Below, piece by piece: positions 8,791 to 18,700 of a DNA stretch of 64,000 nucleotides (positions are counted from its first letter, which is position 1; each line of letters opens with the position of its first letter). Origin of the DNA: Acidobacteria bacterium UBA2161 (GTDB taxonomy: Bacteria > Acidobacteriota > Vicinamibacteria > Vicinamibacterales > UBA823); NCBI GenBank assembly GCA_002328835.1, contig DCWN01000017.1:70404-134403 (forward strand). Direction: 5' to 3'. The notes beneath the pieces were generated by a model that saw nothing but the letters and a program-made list of their open reading frames with translations, did not search any database and had not been told where the DNA came from. The translations under genes and the position numbers were made by a program.

Positions 8791-9588
8791 TCAGCTCGGC
8801 GGGATCAGGCGAATCTCGAAGATACGCGACCAGAGCTTGCCCGTGACATAGAGGTGCCCCGTCGACGGATCGTGCGCGATCCCGTTCAGCACACCCTCGG
8901 GATCCAACGGACGGCCGCTCGCCAGCAGGTCGGAGAGATCGAGCCGCCCCACGACCAGGCCGGTCTCGGGATCGATCGCCACCAGCTCGTCACGATGCCA
9001 GATGTTGGCCCAGATGCGGCCGTCGACGTACTCCAGCTCGTTCAGGTCCGACACCGGGCCGTCCGCGTCCGACACGGCGAGCCGATGGAGTTCGCGAAAG
9101 CTCACCGGATGCCTGAATGACAACTCGGCCGAGCCGTCGCTCATGATGAACGACTGACCGTCGTGCGTCAGCCCCCACCCTTCGGTGTCGTAGCGAAACT
9201 GGCCGACCGCTTCGAAGCTCTGTTTGTCGTACATGACCCCGGCCCCGGAGATCCAGGTCAACTGGTAGATGCGATCGCCCCAGGGCGCGATGCCTTCGCC
9301 GAACAGCCACGGTTGCAGGTCCGCCTGCCGGACGACCGCTCCGGTCTCGATCTCCAGCTGCCGCAGCGCGGATTCACCGCGCCGGCCGGTCCCTTCGTAG
9401 AGATAGCCCTCTTCGAAGTACAAGCCCTGCGTGAACGAGCTGCTGTCGTGCGGGTGCTCGCCGACGACTTCGTAGCGCCACACCTCGTCGGGCGTGGCGC
9501 TGGCCGCCCAGACCGCGCCGCCGATCGACGCGCAGATGGCGGCCGCACCACCCCATCGCCAGGCCGCACGGCGCAGGCTACTGGCCAC
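8791..9588 (-). CDS. Glutaminyl-peptide cyclotransferase, plant/bacterial propeller type
   Basis: The protein has 265 residues and begins with GTG at 9586-9588. An N-terminal signal/anchor (residues about 10-30) is followed by the five-bladed propeller of the Glu_cyclase_2 family. Hallmarks are PHDSSSFTQGL near the start, YEGTGRRGES, the ELEYVDGRIWANIW blade and the terminal DPEGVLNGIAHD with LYVTGKLW. The enzyme converts N-terminal glutamine of exported peptides to pyroglutamate. The start overlaps the end of the sortilin-like gene by 11 bases. The 135 bases downstream (8656-8790) hold no gene I can see. Confidence 0.88.
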   Translation of the reverse strand: MASSLRRAAWRWGGAAAICASIGGAVWAASATPDEVWRYEVVGEHPHDSSSFTQGLYFEEGYLYEGTGRRGESALRQLEIETGAVVRQADLQPWLFGEGIAPWGDRIYQLTWISGAGVMYDKQSFEAVGQFRYDTEGWGLTHDGQSFIMSDGSAELSFRHPVSFRELHRLAVSDADGPVSDLNELEYVDGRIWANIWHRDELVAIDPETGLVVGRLDLSDLLASGRPLDPEGVLNGIAHDPSTGHLYVTGKLWSRIFEIRLIPPS

Positions 9589-12500
9589 GGGTATTGCTCG
9601 TCTGCAGGAGCTGCTCGAGCCGGCCGATATGGTCGCTCAACATGCTATTCAGCTCCTGGTAGCGATTGATGGCGTCCTGCCCCGGCTGCTGGTCGGCCCG
9701 GGTCAGATTGCCGTAGAGATAGCTCAGCTGATCGATGAGCACCGGCCGCGAGTAGCGTCTCGGCGCTGTCACCAGCGCCTCGCGGATCTCCTCGAGTGCC
9801 GCCCGCACGTCGTCCGCCGACCCGTCACGCGCCTCATCGAGCTTCGCGGCGGCCAGCCGAGCATCGCTCAGCGCATCGCGCACTTCGAGGCTCAGGGCGA
9901 CCTGCGTCTCGATATTGCCCTGGGTCACCGCGCCCTCATCGACCACCCGCGGATCGGCCATCACGTCGAAGCGCTCGGTGGCGCTCCACCCGCCGATGCT
10001 CAGGCGCGCCTGGTAGGCGCCCGGCACGATCATCGGTCCGTTACGGCCGGAACGCGACGCCGCAGTGTCCCACGGGCCGGCATGCCGCAGGTCCCAGACG
10101 AACCGATGCGTCCCGGCGGTCTTGGGCAGCTGCGGCGTGCCGACGCCCTCGAGATGCCACTCGCCCATTCGCACCGACGACGGTAGCTCAGCCTCCGGCG
10201 CGTCTTCGCTCGAGAATGCGCGCACCAGCGTTCCGGAGTCGTCGACGATCTCGAGCCGCACCTCGTCCGCGGCGTCGCTCGCCAGGTAGTAGTGGATGTT
10301 CGCGCCGAGATCCGGGTACTGGGGCTCGTCCGGCGCGGGCGCACCGCCACCGAAACTTCGGACGCCGTACAGACGGTAGGGGTCGCCGACGGAAAACAGG
10401 TGCGCATCGGCCGACGCCACCTGTTCGGACAACTCGTGCAGCGGCGTCAGGTCGTACATGATCCAGAAGCCGCGCCCCATCGTCGACAGCGCGAGATCGC
10501 CCTCGACCACCCGGATGTCCGAGACCGGCGTCGCCGGCAGGTTGAGCTGGAACGGCTGCCATTGCACCCCGTCATCGAACGAGATGAACATCCCGAACTC
10601 GGTCCCGGCGTAGAGCAACCCTTCGCGCTCGGGGTCCTCCCGCACGACCCGCACCGGATGGTCCGCCGGCACGCCGTTCTCGCCAGTCGTGATCCGGGTC
10701 CAACTCTCGCCGTAGTCCTCGGTCTTGAAGGCATAGGGCGCGAAGTCGCCGAGCTGGTAGCGCAGGATCGTCGCGTACGCCTTGGCGGGATCGTGCGGCG
10801 AAACCTCGACGTTCTGGACGCGGCCGTGCGGGCCGATGCCGGGCGGCGTCACGTCGGCCCAACTCGCCCCGTTGTCGCGCGTCAGGTGAATCGGCCCGTC
10901 GTTGGCGCCGACCCAGATCACACCGCGCTCGTGCGGCGACTCCTGGATGTCGTAGATGACGGCGAAGTGCTCCTCACCGGTCACGTCGATCGTGATCGGC
11001 GCGCCGGAGACGACCTGGGTCTCGGGCGAGAACGACGTGAGGTCGGGCGAGATCGTCTCCCAGGTCTGTCCGCCGTCCTCGGTCACGTGCACGAACTGCG
11101 ACGTGTGGTAGACCCGGTCGGGGTCGTGCGGTGAAACGTGAATCGGCGCGACACGCTGGAACCGGAACGCCAGGTCCCGCGGGTTGTGACCATAGATGTT
11201 CCAGAAACCCACGTAGTACTGCTGCTCCTGCCCGGTTCGCCGGTTGAAGAGCCCGAATCGCCCCTTGCAGTTCGCGTAGACGATGTCGGGGTCTCCCGGC
11301 TTCGGCACGACCGGTCCGGTCTCACACCCGCCGTGTGACTGCCACGTCGCAATGTGGCCGCCCGGCATCCGGTGGGTCACGAGGCTCGGCATCGAGATCG
11401 TCGAGTTGTCTTGCTGGCCCGCGAACAGCCGGTATGGAAACTCGTCGCTGATGTCGACTTGATACAGTTCGGCCGTCGGCTGGTTGTCCTGCGTCGACCA
11501 GGTCTCCCCGCCGTCGACCGATACGTTGGCGCCGCCGTCGTTCGACTGGATCATCACGTCCGGCCGATCCGGATTGATCCACATGTCGTGGTTGTCGCCG
11601 TGCGGCGTCGAGACGCGGTCCCACGACTCGCCCGCGTCCTCCGACATCCACTGGCCTTCGGCCATCCCCCACAGCACGTCGGGATCGGTCGGATGCGCCT
11701 CGAGGTTGCAGTAGTAGAACGGCCGGTTCCGGATCGGCTGAAAGTCGGAGATCTGCCGCCAGGTCTCGCCGCGGTCGTCGGACCGGTAGACACCGCCCTC
11801 GTCGCCTGGCGCCTCGATCAGGACGTAGACCCGGTCGGGGTCACCGCCCGAGACCGCCAGGTCGGCCTTGCCGCGCAGACCGTCGGGCAGCCCGGTGGTC
11901 AGCGCCGCCCACGTGTCGCCGCCGTCCGATGACTTGAAGACACCGCCTTCGAGACCGCCGCTCAGAATCGTCCACGGCTTCCGCTCGGCCTCCCACATCG
12001 TGGCGTAGATCTCGTCGGGGTTGTCAGGCGCGAACTCCAGGTCGACGGCACCGGTGTGATCCGAGACGAACAACACCTGATCCCAGGTGCGGCCACCGTC
12101 ACGCGTGCGGTAGACGCCCCGCTCGGCGTTGGGCGCGAACGGATTACCGATGGCGGCGACGTACGCCAGGTCGGGATTCTCCGGGTGGATGAGGACGGCG
12201 CCCGAGTTGCCCGTGTTCTCCAGGCCGACGTGATCCCAGGTGTCGCCCGCATCGACCGACTTGTACACGCCCTTGCCGATGATGACGTTGCTGCGCAGCC
12301 CGTCAGAGCCGGTCGACACGTAGACAACATTCGGATCGGACTCGGCGACGCGGATCGCGCCGATCGAACCGGTCGCGAAGTAGCCATCGGAGATGTTGTG
12401 CCAGGAGTTCCCGTAGTCGGTCGTCTTCCAGACGCCGCCGCCGGTCGCGCCCATGTAGAAAGTGGACGGCTGGTCGCGGTGTCCCGCGACCGCCGTCGCG

Positions 12501-12658
12501 CGGCCGCCGCGGGACGGCCCGATCATTCGGTACTCGAGGCCGCCGAACAGGTCGGGCGCGAAGGTCGCGGTTTGGCCGTCACCCGCCATCTGGGCACGGA
12601 GTCCCGCGACGCCCGCGAGCGTGACGATGAAGGCGGATACGATGGCAATGCGCGACAT
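9578..12658 (-). CDS. Secreted sortilin/BNR-repeat propeller protein
   Basis: The protein has 1026 residues with a signal peptide (MSRIAIVSAFIVTLAG to LRAQ). The next 700 or so residues are a chain of propeller blades with BNR/Asp-box signatures such as GGVWKTTDYGNSW, GVYKSVDAGDTW, GVYRTRDGGRTW and GVYRSDDRGETW, as in VPS10/sortilin-type propellers. The last 250 residues form a beta-sandwich followed by a helical tail (QVALSLEVRDALSDARLAAAK). Such proteins are common in Acidobacteriota and Bacteroidota; a role in binding or cleaving extracellular glycans or proteins is inferred, not shown. ATG 12656-12658 is chosen because it opens the signal peptide. A paralogue lies at 36277-39462. Confidence 0.82.
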   Translation of the reverse strand: MSRIAIVSAFIVTLAGVAGLRAQMAGDGQTATFAPDLFGGLEYRMIGPSRGGRATAVAGHRDQPSTFYMGATGGGVWKTTDYGNSWHNISDGYFATGSIGAIRVAESDPNVVYVSTGSDGLRSNVIIGKGVYKSVDAGDTWDHVGLENTGNSGAVLIHPENPDLAYVAAIGNPFAPNAERGVYRTRDGGRTWDQVLFVSDHTGAVDLEFAPDNPDEIYATMWEAERKPWTILSGGLEGGVFKSSDGGDTWAALTTGLPDGLRGKADLAVSGGDPDRVYVLIEAPGDEGGVYRSDDRGETWRQISDFQPIRNRPFYYCNLEAHPTDPDVLWGMAEGQWMSEDAGESWDRVSTPHGDNHDMWINPDRPDVMIQSNDGGANVSVDGGETWSTQDNQPTAELYQVDISDEFPYRLFAGQQDNSTISMPSLVTHRMPGGHIATWQSHGGCETGPVVPKPGDPDIVYANCKGRFGLFNRRTGQEQQYYVGFWNIYGHNPRDLAFRFQRVAPIHVSPHDPDRVYHTSQFVHVTEDGGQTWETISPDLTSFSPETQVVSGAPITIDVTGEEHFAVIYDIQESPHERGVIWVGANDGPIHLTRDNGASWADVTPPGIGPHGRVQNVEVSPHDPAKAYATILRYQLGDFAPYAFKTEDYGESWTRITTGENGVPADHPVRVVREDPEREGLLYAGTEFGMFISFDDGVQWQPFQLNLPATPVSDIRVVEGDLALSTMGRGFWIMYDLTPLHELSEQVASADAHLFSVGDPYRLYGVRSFGGGAPAPDEPQYPDLGANIHYYLASDAADEVRLEIVDDSGTLVRAFSSEDAPEAELPSSVRMGEWHLEGVGTPQLPKTAGTHRFVWDLRHAGPWDTAASRSGRNGPMIVPGAYQARLSIGGWSATERFDVMADPRVVDEGAVTQGNIETQVALSLEVRDALSDARLAAAKLDEARDGSADDVRAALEEIREALVTAPRRYSRPVLIDQLSYLYGNLTRADQQPGQDAINRYQELNSMLSDHIGRLEQLLQTSNTRGQ

Positions 12659-13076
12659 GGGCGGCCTCCCGGCGGTGTCGGCGGACTGGATGCCCGCCGA
12701 TCGGTACCCTCGGTGAGGGCCCGAGAATCTTGATGCTAATGCCGGGAACCAGCGCTGACAAGCGCCGCCACCACCGAATCTCGCCAAACTCACCCTCGGC
12801 CATGATCAGGAGCACGGCCCGGGTGGCGACCGCCGGGTCGCCCTCGGGCTGCGGATTCCTCAGCCCTGTCTGTGAAAGTTTTCACCACTCTACCCGCGCC
12901 CGGCTCCCGCACGATGGATCACCCCCCTGGGGGCCAAGAAACTCGGTGAATTCTTGCCGACGACGTGGTACCAGCCTTGCACCTCCTGAGCTTCGAAGAG
13001 CGGCGGGGAGGCCTCCGCCATGCTTCGGGGTTCTGGGGGAGCCAGGCGGCTTCATTAGATCAGGAAAGGGCGACGT
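12659..13076. promoter_or_regulatory. Divergent intergenic region upstream of the nos run
   Basis: These 418 bases separate two divergent genes and contain no convincing ORF. They should hold the promoters for the minus-strand sortilin run and for the plus-strand nos run. Visible elements are a CRP-type palindrome at 12871-12886, a C5-T-G5 inverted stretch near 12911-12921, and the AGGAAAGG ribosome site just before the cytochrome start. I could not pick a clear -10/-35 pair. Confidence 0.5.
12871..12886. promoter_or_regulatory. Candidate CRP/FNR-family operator
   Basis: The sequence TGTGAAAGTTTTCACC matches the CRP consensus TGTGA-N6-TCACA at 9 of 10 positions, and its core GTGAAA-GT-TTTCAC is a perfect inverted repeat. 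It lies about 190 bases upstream of the nos-run cytochrome gene. CRP/FNR-family regulators commonly control denitrification genes, so a role here is reasonable but unproven. The spacing is unlike FNR/DNR sites (TTGAT-N4-ATCAA). Confidence 0.45.
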
Positions 13077-13850
13077 ATGACACGTGGATTGACCGTTATT
13101 GTCTTGCTGGCGCTCACGATGCCCATCGCGCCGATCGCGTCGGCGCAGGACGTCGAGCGAGGCGAGGAGGTGTACACCTCGCGCTGCGTCATCTGTCATG
13201 GCGACAATGGCGACGGCATGGGGCTCGTCGGCATCGTCCACCGCGCCCAGGCGAACGGCCTGGTCACGACGATCTACCCGCGCGACTTCACCGCCGGGGT
13301 CTTCAAGTTCCGCAGCACGCCGAGCGGCACCTTGCCGACCGACGACGACCTCATGCGGATCGTCACCGAGGGTATCAGCCGATCCGGCATGCCGTCGCAC
13401 ACCGACATGCCAGAAGCGGATCGACTGAATGTCATCTCCTTCATCAAGACCTTTTCGCAGCGGTGGGCGGAGGACGAACCGGGTGAGCCGCTGGAGATCG
13501 CCGCCGCGCCATCGTTCGTCGGGTCGGCGGAATCGACGACTCGCGGCGAGGGCGTCTACGCGACGATGCAGTGCTTCCAATGCCACGGCGAAACCGGCGT
13601 CGGGGATGGTCCGGCGTCGGAGACGCTGACCGACAGCTGGGGGGACCAGATCCTGGCCTTCGATTTCACGTCGGGCCCGCTCAAGGGCGGCTCCACCCCG
13701 GAGATGATCTACCGCACCTTCATGACCGGACTCGATGGCACCCCGATGCCGTCGTACCAGCCGGCCATGACCGAGGAACAGGACCGATGGGACCTCGTGT
13801 CCTATTGTCTGGAATTGATGCGAGGGGCTCCGGCCACTCAGCAGGACTAG
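13077..13850 (+). CDS. Periplasmic dihaem cytochrome c, probable NosZ electron donor
   Basis: The protein has 257 residues with a Sec signal peptide (cleavage near ASAQ, residue 24). Two class I cytochrome c domains are visible: haem motifs CVICH at 37-41 and CFQCH at 166-170, with candidate axial methionines in SRSGMPSH and GTPMPSY. The start has an AGGAAAGG ribosome site. It is the first gene of the run and lies 50 bases before nosZ, the usual place for a c-type cytochrome delivering electrons to clade II NosZ. It resembles the cytochromes often called NosC, but I do not assign the symbol firmly. Confidence 0.85.
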   Translation: MTRGLTVIVLLALTMPIAPIASAQDVERGEEVYTSRCVICHGDNGDGMGLVGIVHRAQANGLVTTIYPRDFTAGVFKFRSTPSGTLPTDDDLMRIVTEGISRSGMPSHTDMPEADRLNVISFIKTFSQRWAEDEPGEPLEIAAAPSFVGSAESTTRGEGVYATMQCFQCHGETGVGDGPASETLTDSWGDQILAFDFTSGPLKGGSTPEMIYRTFMTGLDGTPMPSYQPAMTEEQDRWDLVSYCLELMRGAPATQQD

Positions 13851-13900
13851 CGGCAGCCTGCACCATCACGGCACGACTCTCTCGTGAAGGAGGAGATTTG

Positions 13901-15703
13901 ATGAGTTCACTGCGACCACTAACGATCTCGATCGCGGCTGCCGCCATGAGCCTCTCGCTCGCATGCGGCGGCGCAACGCCGGACGGCGGCCAGGAGGCGG
14001 AATCGCCCTATGCCGCCCACGAAGTCGCCCCCGGCGAGTACGACGACTACTACGGCTTCTCGAGCGGCGGCCACTCGGGTGAGGTCCGTATCGTCGGCAT
14101 CCCGTCGATGCGCGTGCTCAAACGCATTCCGGTCTGGAACATCGACCCGGGCAGCGGTTGGGGGATCACCAACGAGAGCAAGGCGATGATGGGCGGAAAG
14201 TGGGTCGGCGACACCCACCACGTCCAGGGCTCCTATGTCGACGGCACCTACGACGGCAAGTGGCTCTTCGTCAACGACAAGGCGAATAACCGCCTGGCGC
14301 GGATCCGGATCGACATCTTCGAGGTCGACGCCACGGTCGAGATTCCGCACACGCAGGGCACGCACGGCGTCTTCCCGCAGCGCGCGCCGACGACCGAGTG
14401 GGTCATCCTCAACAGTGAGTTCCGGACTCCGCTCGTCAACGACGGCAGCGGCGACATGCTCGATGCATCGACCTACGGCGGTGTTCACACGATCGTCGAC
14501 GCCGAGCGGATGGAAGTCGTGGCGCAGGTGCAGACGGAGGTGAATCTCGACCTCGCCGCCACCGACTATAGCGGACGGTATTCCTTCGCGACCTCGTACA
14601 ACAGCGAAGGCGGCGCGACGATCTCCGAGATGCTGGCCAGTGACCTCGACTACCTCGTCGTCTTCAGCTGGGACAACATCAAGGCGGCCCTGGCGAACAA
14701 CGACTACCGGACGGTTGACGGTGTCCCGATCCTCGATGGGACGGAAGGGACAGGGCTCACCGCGTACATTCCCGTCCCGAAGAACCCGCACGGCGTCAAC
14801 GTCTCGCCGGACGGGAACTATGCCGTCGTCTCCGGCAAGGTCTCGCCGACCGCCTCCGTGATCGACATCACGATGCTCGACGATGTCTTCGCCGGAAACA
14901 TCGAGCCCAGAGATGCCGTCGTCGCGGAGCCCGAGATCGGCCTTGGGCCGCTCCACACGACCTTCGACGGCCGTGGCAACGCCTACACGTCGCTCTTCAT
15001 CGACAGCCAGGAGGTGAAGTGGAACATCCAGCGGGCGATCGATCTGCAGGCCAACCCGCAAGAGGGTGAAACGGCGGTTGTCGATCGTCTGGACATCCAC
15101 TACCAGGTAGGCCACACGATGGCCTCGATGGCCGAGACGAACGAGGCTGACGGCCGGTATCTAATCTCGCTCAACAAGATCTCGAAGGACCGGTTCCTCA
15201 ACGTCGGCCCGCTGAAGCCTGAGAACGACCAACTCATCGACATCTCGGGTGAGAGCATGGTCCTGCTCAAGGACGAGTCGGCCTACATCGAGCCGCACGA
15301 CATCATCCTGGTGAGGCGCGACATCATCGAACCCCACGTCGTCGACCGGGTGCGCCTGGAAGAGCACCCCGAGGCGGTCACCCAGAGTTCCATCACGCGA
15401 GATGGCAACCGGGTAACGGTGCGCCTCACCGCAACGGCGCCGGTCTTCGGGCTCCAGGAGGTGGAGGTCAATGAGGGGGACGAGGTCACCTTCATCGTGA
15501 CCAATACCGACGAGATCCCGGATCTCGCGCACGGGTTCGCCATCTCGAACTACAACATCCAGATGGTCGTCGGCCCCTTCCAGACGAAGTCGGTCACCTT
15601 CACCGCTGACAAACCGGGCGTATACTGGATCTACTGCACGAACTTCTGCCACGCACTGCATCTGGAGATGCGCCTGAGGTTCATCGTGCGCCCACGGAGC
15701 TAG
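13901..15703 (+). CDS. nosZ: Nitrous oxide reductase, clade II (Sec/lipoprotein type)
   Basis: The protein has 600 residues and reduces N2O to N2 at a CuZ centre in a seven-bladed propeller fed by a CuA centre. CuA ligands are visible at the C terminus: Cys579, Cys583, His587 and Met590 in CTNFCHALHLEM, plus HGF earlier. CuZ histidines include GDTHH (106-107), PHTQGTHG, NPHGVNV, GPLHTTF, GHTM and EPHD. The N terminus has no twin arginine; it is a short Sec-type signal ending in LSLAC, a plausible lipobox with Cys22, so NosZ may be lipid-anchored. Lack of a Tat signal is the mark of clade II NosZ. The ATG at 13901 has an excellent GGAGG site; a longer open frame upstream overlaps the cytochrome gene and is not used. 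Confidence 0.95.
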   Translation: MSSLRPLTISIAAAAMSLSLACGGATPDGGQEAESPYAAHEVAPGEYDDYYGFSSGGHSGEVRIVGIPSMRVLKRIPVWNIDPGSGWGITNESKAMMGGKWVGDTHHVQGSYVDGTYDGKWLFVNDKANNRLARIRIDIFEVDATVEIPHTQGTHGVFPQRAPTTEWVILNSEFRTPLVNDGSGDMLDASTYGGVHTIVDAERMEVVAQVQTEVNLDLAATDYSGRYSFATSYNSEGGATISEMLASDLDYLVVFSWDNIKAALANNDYRTVDGVPILDGTEGTGLTAYIPVPKNPHGVNVSPDGNYAVVSGKVSPTASVIDITMLDDVFAGNIEPRDAVVAEPEIGLGPLHTTFDGRGNAYTSLFIDSQEVKWNIQRAIDLQANPQEGETAVVDRLDIHYQVGHTMASMAETNEADGRYLISLNKISKDRFLNVGPLKPENDQLIDISGESMVLLKDESAYIEPHDIILVRRDIIEPHVVDRVRLEEHPEAVTQSSITRDGNRVTVRLTATAPVFGLQEVEVNEGDEVTFIVTNTDEIPDLAHGFAISNYNIQMVVGPFQTKSVTFTADKPGVYWIYCTNFCHALHLEMRLRFIVRPRS

Positions 15704-15724
15704 CGAGCGAAAGGGCCGACCTGG

Positions 15725-18700
15725 ATGAGGCGATGGCCAGCATGGATTTGCGGACTGTTCGTGGGACTCGGGGTTGTGATGGCCCCGAGTTCCGCGACGG
15801 CCCAGATCCCGTTCGGCGAGCAGCGGTACGAGTACGCGCTCTCCGACGTGCTCCCCGCTGCCATCGTGTTCGATCGTGTCGAAACCTACTGGAAGGGCTA
15901 CGCCTCCGAGGCCCGCGTCGAAGTCGTCGGCTACGTCTTCCTCACTGACGATCTCGTCGACATCCCCGGATACTCCGGAGAATCAATGAACACCCTCGTC
16001 GGCATGAATGCCGACGGGGCGATCACCGGCGTCAAGATCGTCCGGCACTCCGAGCCGATCGTCCTCATCGGACTGCCGGAAGCCACCATCCACGAGTTTA
16101 CCGACCAGTATCCGGGCAAGCAGATCACCGACCGCATCCTCATCAGCCGCGAACCGACGCCCGACTACGTGACGGTCGACGGCATCAGCGGCGCCACGGT
16201 GACCGCCGTGGCCGAGAACGCGACGATCCTCGAAGCGAGCCGCCTCGTCGGCCGGGCGGAGGGCATCGTGAGCGCGGCCCAGGTGCGCACGCGCCGCCCA
16301 TCAGATGAGTTCCAGCCCTTCTCGTGGCCCCAGCTGGCCTCTCGGGGCGCCATCGGATCGATCACGGTGGAGCCGGAGGAACTGGGGCTGATCGGCCCGG
16401 CTAACGCGGTGGATGTGAGGTTCGCCGTCCTGGATCCGCCGAGCGTCGGACGCAACCTGGTCGGCGAGCGATTCTACGACATCGTGCGAGGACGGCTCGA
16501 CCGGGACGGCGGCAGCGCGCTGTACATCGGTGGGCTCGGTGACCTGTCGTTCAAGGGCGCCGGCTTCGCGCGAGGTGGAATCTTCGACCGCTTCGTGCTG
16601 GAGCAGAGCGGCGACCTCGTGGTGTTTCGAGATCTGAACTACCTGGCGTTACCGATCGACGACGCGGCCCGCGCCCCGAGCTTCCGCGAGGGGGGCGTCT
16701 TCTTCACGGACGACGGGTTCGACCCAACCCAGCCCTTCACCTTCCGACTGACCGTGCCGTACCGCGTCCGCGACGAACGCCGGTACGCGACGTTCGTCGC
16801 CGACCACGAACTGCCGGCCCGCTTCGTCGACGCCGACCTGCCGTTCTGGGTGTCGCGCTGGCAAGCCTCCTGGGCGAGCGCGACCTTCACTGCCCTGCTG
16901 CTGGCGAGCCTGCTCGCCGCGTTCACGTTCCGGCAGCGGCTGCTGCTCCACCGGAAACTCCTCCACCGGTCGACCGCGCTGCTGGCCGCCGTCGGCCTCG
17001 GCGTGCTGCTGAAGGCGCAGCCGAGTACGACGCAGATTCTGACGCTGTTCGGATCCGCCAGCCGGCTCGAGTTCCCGAGCGAGATCTTTCTCTCTGAACC
17101 GCTCATCTTTCTGCTCTGGATCGTCATCGCCGGCACGCTCGTGCTCTGGGGCCGTGGCTTCTTCTGCGGCTGGGTCTGCCCCTACGGGGCGCTCCTCGAG
17201 GTTCTGATCAGCCTCTGGGAGAAGGCGGCGCCGGAAGCGCTCAGGAATCGATTCGACAAGTGGAAGCCGCCGCGCTACCTGCGATACGGAAAGATCGCCG
17301 TGTTCGCCTTCATCCTCGCCGTCTCCTTCGTCAGCCTGCCGCTCGCGGAGGCGATCAACGAGGTCGAGCCGTTCAAGACCTTCGTCCTGGACCTCGCACG
17401 CCCCTGGGCGTTCGTGCTGTACTTCGCCGTCATCACGCTCGTGTCAGTGCCGAGCTACCGATTCTTCTGCCGCTTCCTCTGCCCACTGGGCGGGGCGCTG
17501 GCGATTCCGTCGACGAAGGCGCCGCTCCTGCCGTTGCTTCGGTACGAATCGTGTACCCGTTGCTGGATCTGCGCGAAGGGCTGCGAGCCGAAAGCTATTT
17601 CCTTCGAGACTGGGCGGATCAACTATCAGGAGTGCCTGCAGTGCTGGGATTGCCTGGCGAACGGGGCCGACGAGACACTCTGTCCAGAGCTCATCGTGGC
17701 CAAGCGTAAGCAGCGGCCCGTGCGAGTGCTGGCGGCGAGCCTCCTCCTGACGCTGCTCGCCTGGCCGGCCGTGGCGCGCGCCGGCACGATGCGGGTCCGC
17801 CCCGGAATGCTGGCCGACACGCTGCAGCAGGCACAGGCCGGCGACGTCTTACTCCTCGAGCCCGGGGTACACGTTGGCGCCCTGCACATCAAGACGCCGA
17901 TCACGGTCCGAGGCCAGGCAGGCGCCATCATCGACGGCGGTGGGACGGGTCACGTCATCATCATCGACGCCCCCGGGGTGACGGTCGAGAACCTGACCAT
18001 CCGGCACTGCCGCATCTCGGAAGCATTCACCGATTCGGCCGTCTGGGTCGAGCAGGACGCAACCGGAGCGCGGGTCATCGGCAACACGATCGAGGCGTGC
18101 CGGTTCGGCATCTGGGTCCACGGCACCGCCGAAGCCGAGGTGGCTGGGAACCGCGTCGCCGGGCTCCAGCAGGCCACCCAGAACCAGCGCGGCGATTGCG
18201 TCCACCTCTGGAACGCGGACGGAATCCGGGTGACGGACAACGACCTCTCGTCGTGTCGCGACGGCGTCTACATGGAGCTGACCAGCGAGGCAATCATCGA
18301 TCGCAACCGGATCACCGACTCGCGCTACGCCATCCACACGATGTGGTGCGATCAGAGCCGGTATCTGGAGAACTACGCCTACGAGAATCTGGTCGGGCTC
18401 GCGCTCATGTTCTCGAAGGAGATCGAGGCGCGGCAGAACATCCTCCACAACAATCGGACGCACGGCATCCTCTGGGTGCAGGTGACCTACGGGACCGCCA
18501 CGGACAACGTCGTCATCGGCAACACGAAGGGGTTGTTCGTCTACAACTCGCTGTACAACACCATTCGCGGCAACCTGGTGGCCCGAAACAACCTGGGCGG
18601 CCACTACTGGGGCGGCTCCGAAGAGAACGTGATGGAGGCGAACGCCTTCATTGAGAATGAGATCCAGGTGAAGTTCATCGCCGGGAAGGACCAGACGTGG

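Noticed and set aside
13051..13064. FNR-like TTCAT-N3-ATCAGG just before the cytochrome gene
   Set aside because: Spacer is 3 rather than 4 and both half-sites are imperfect; it overlaps the ribosome binding site. The CRP-type palindrome at 12871 is a better candidate.
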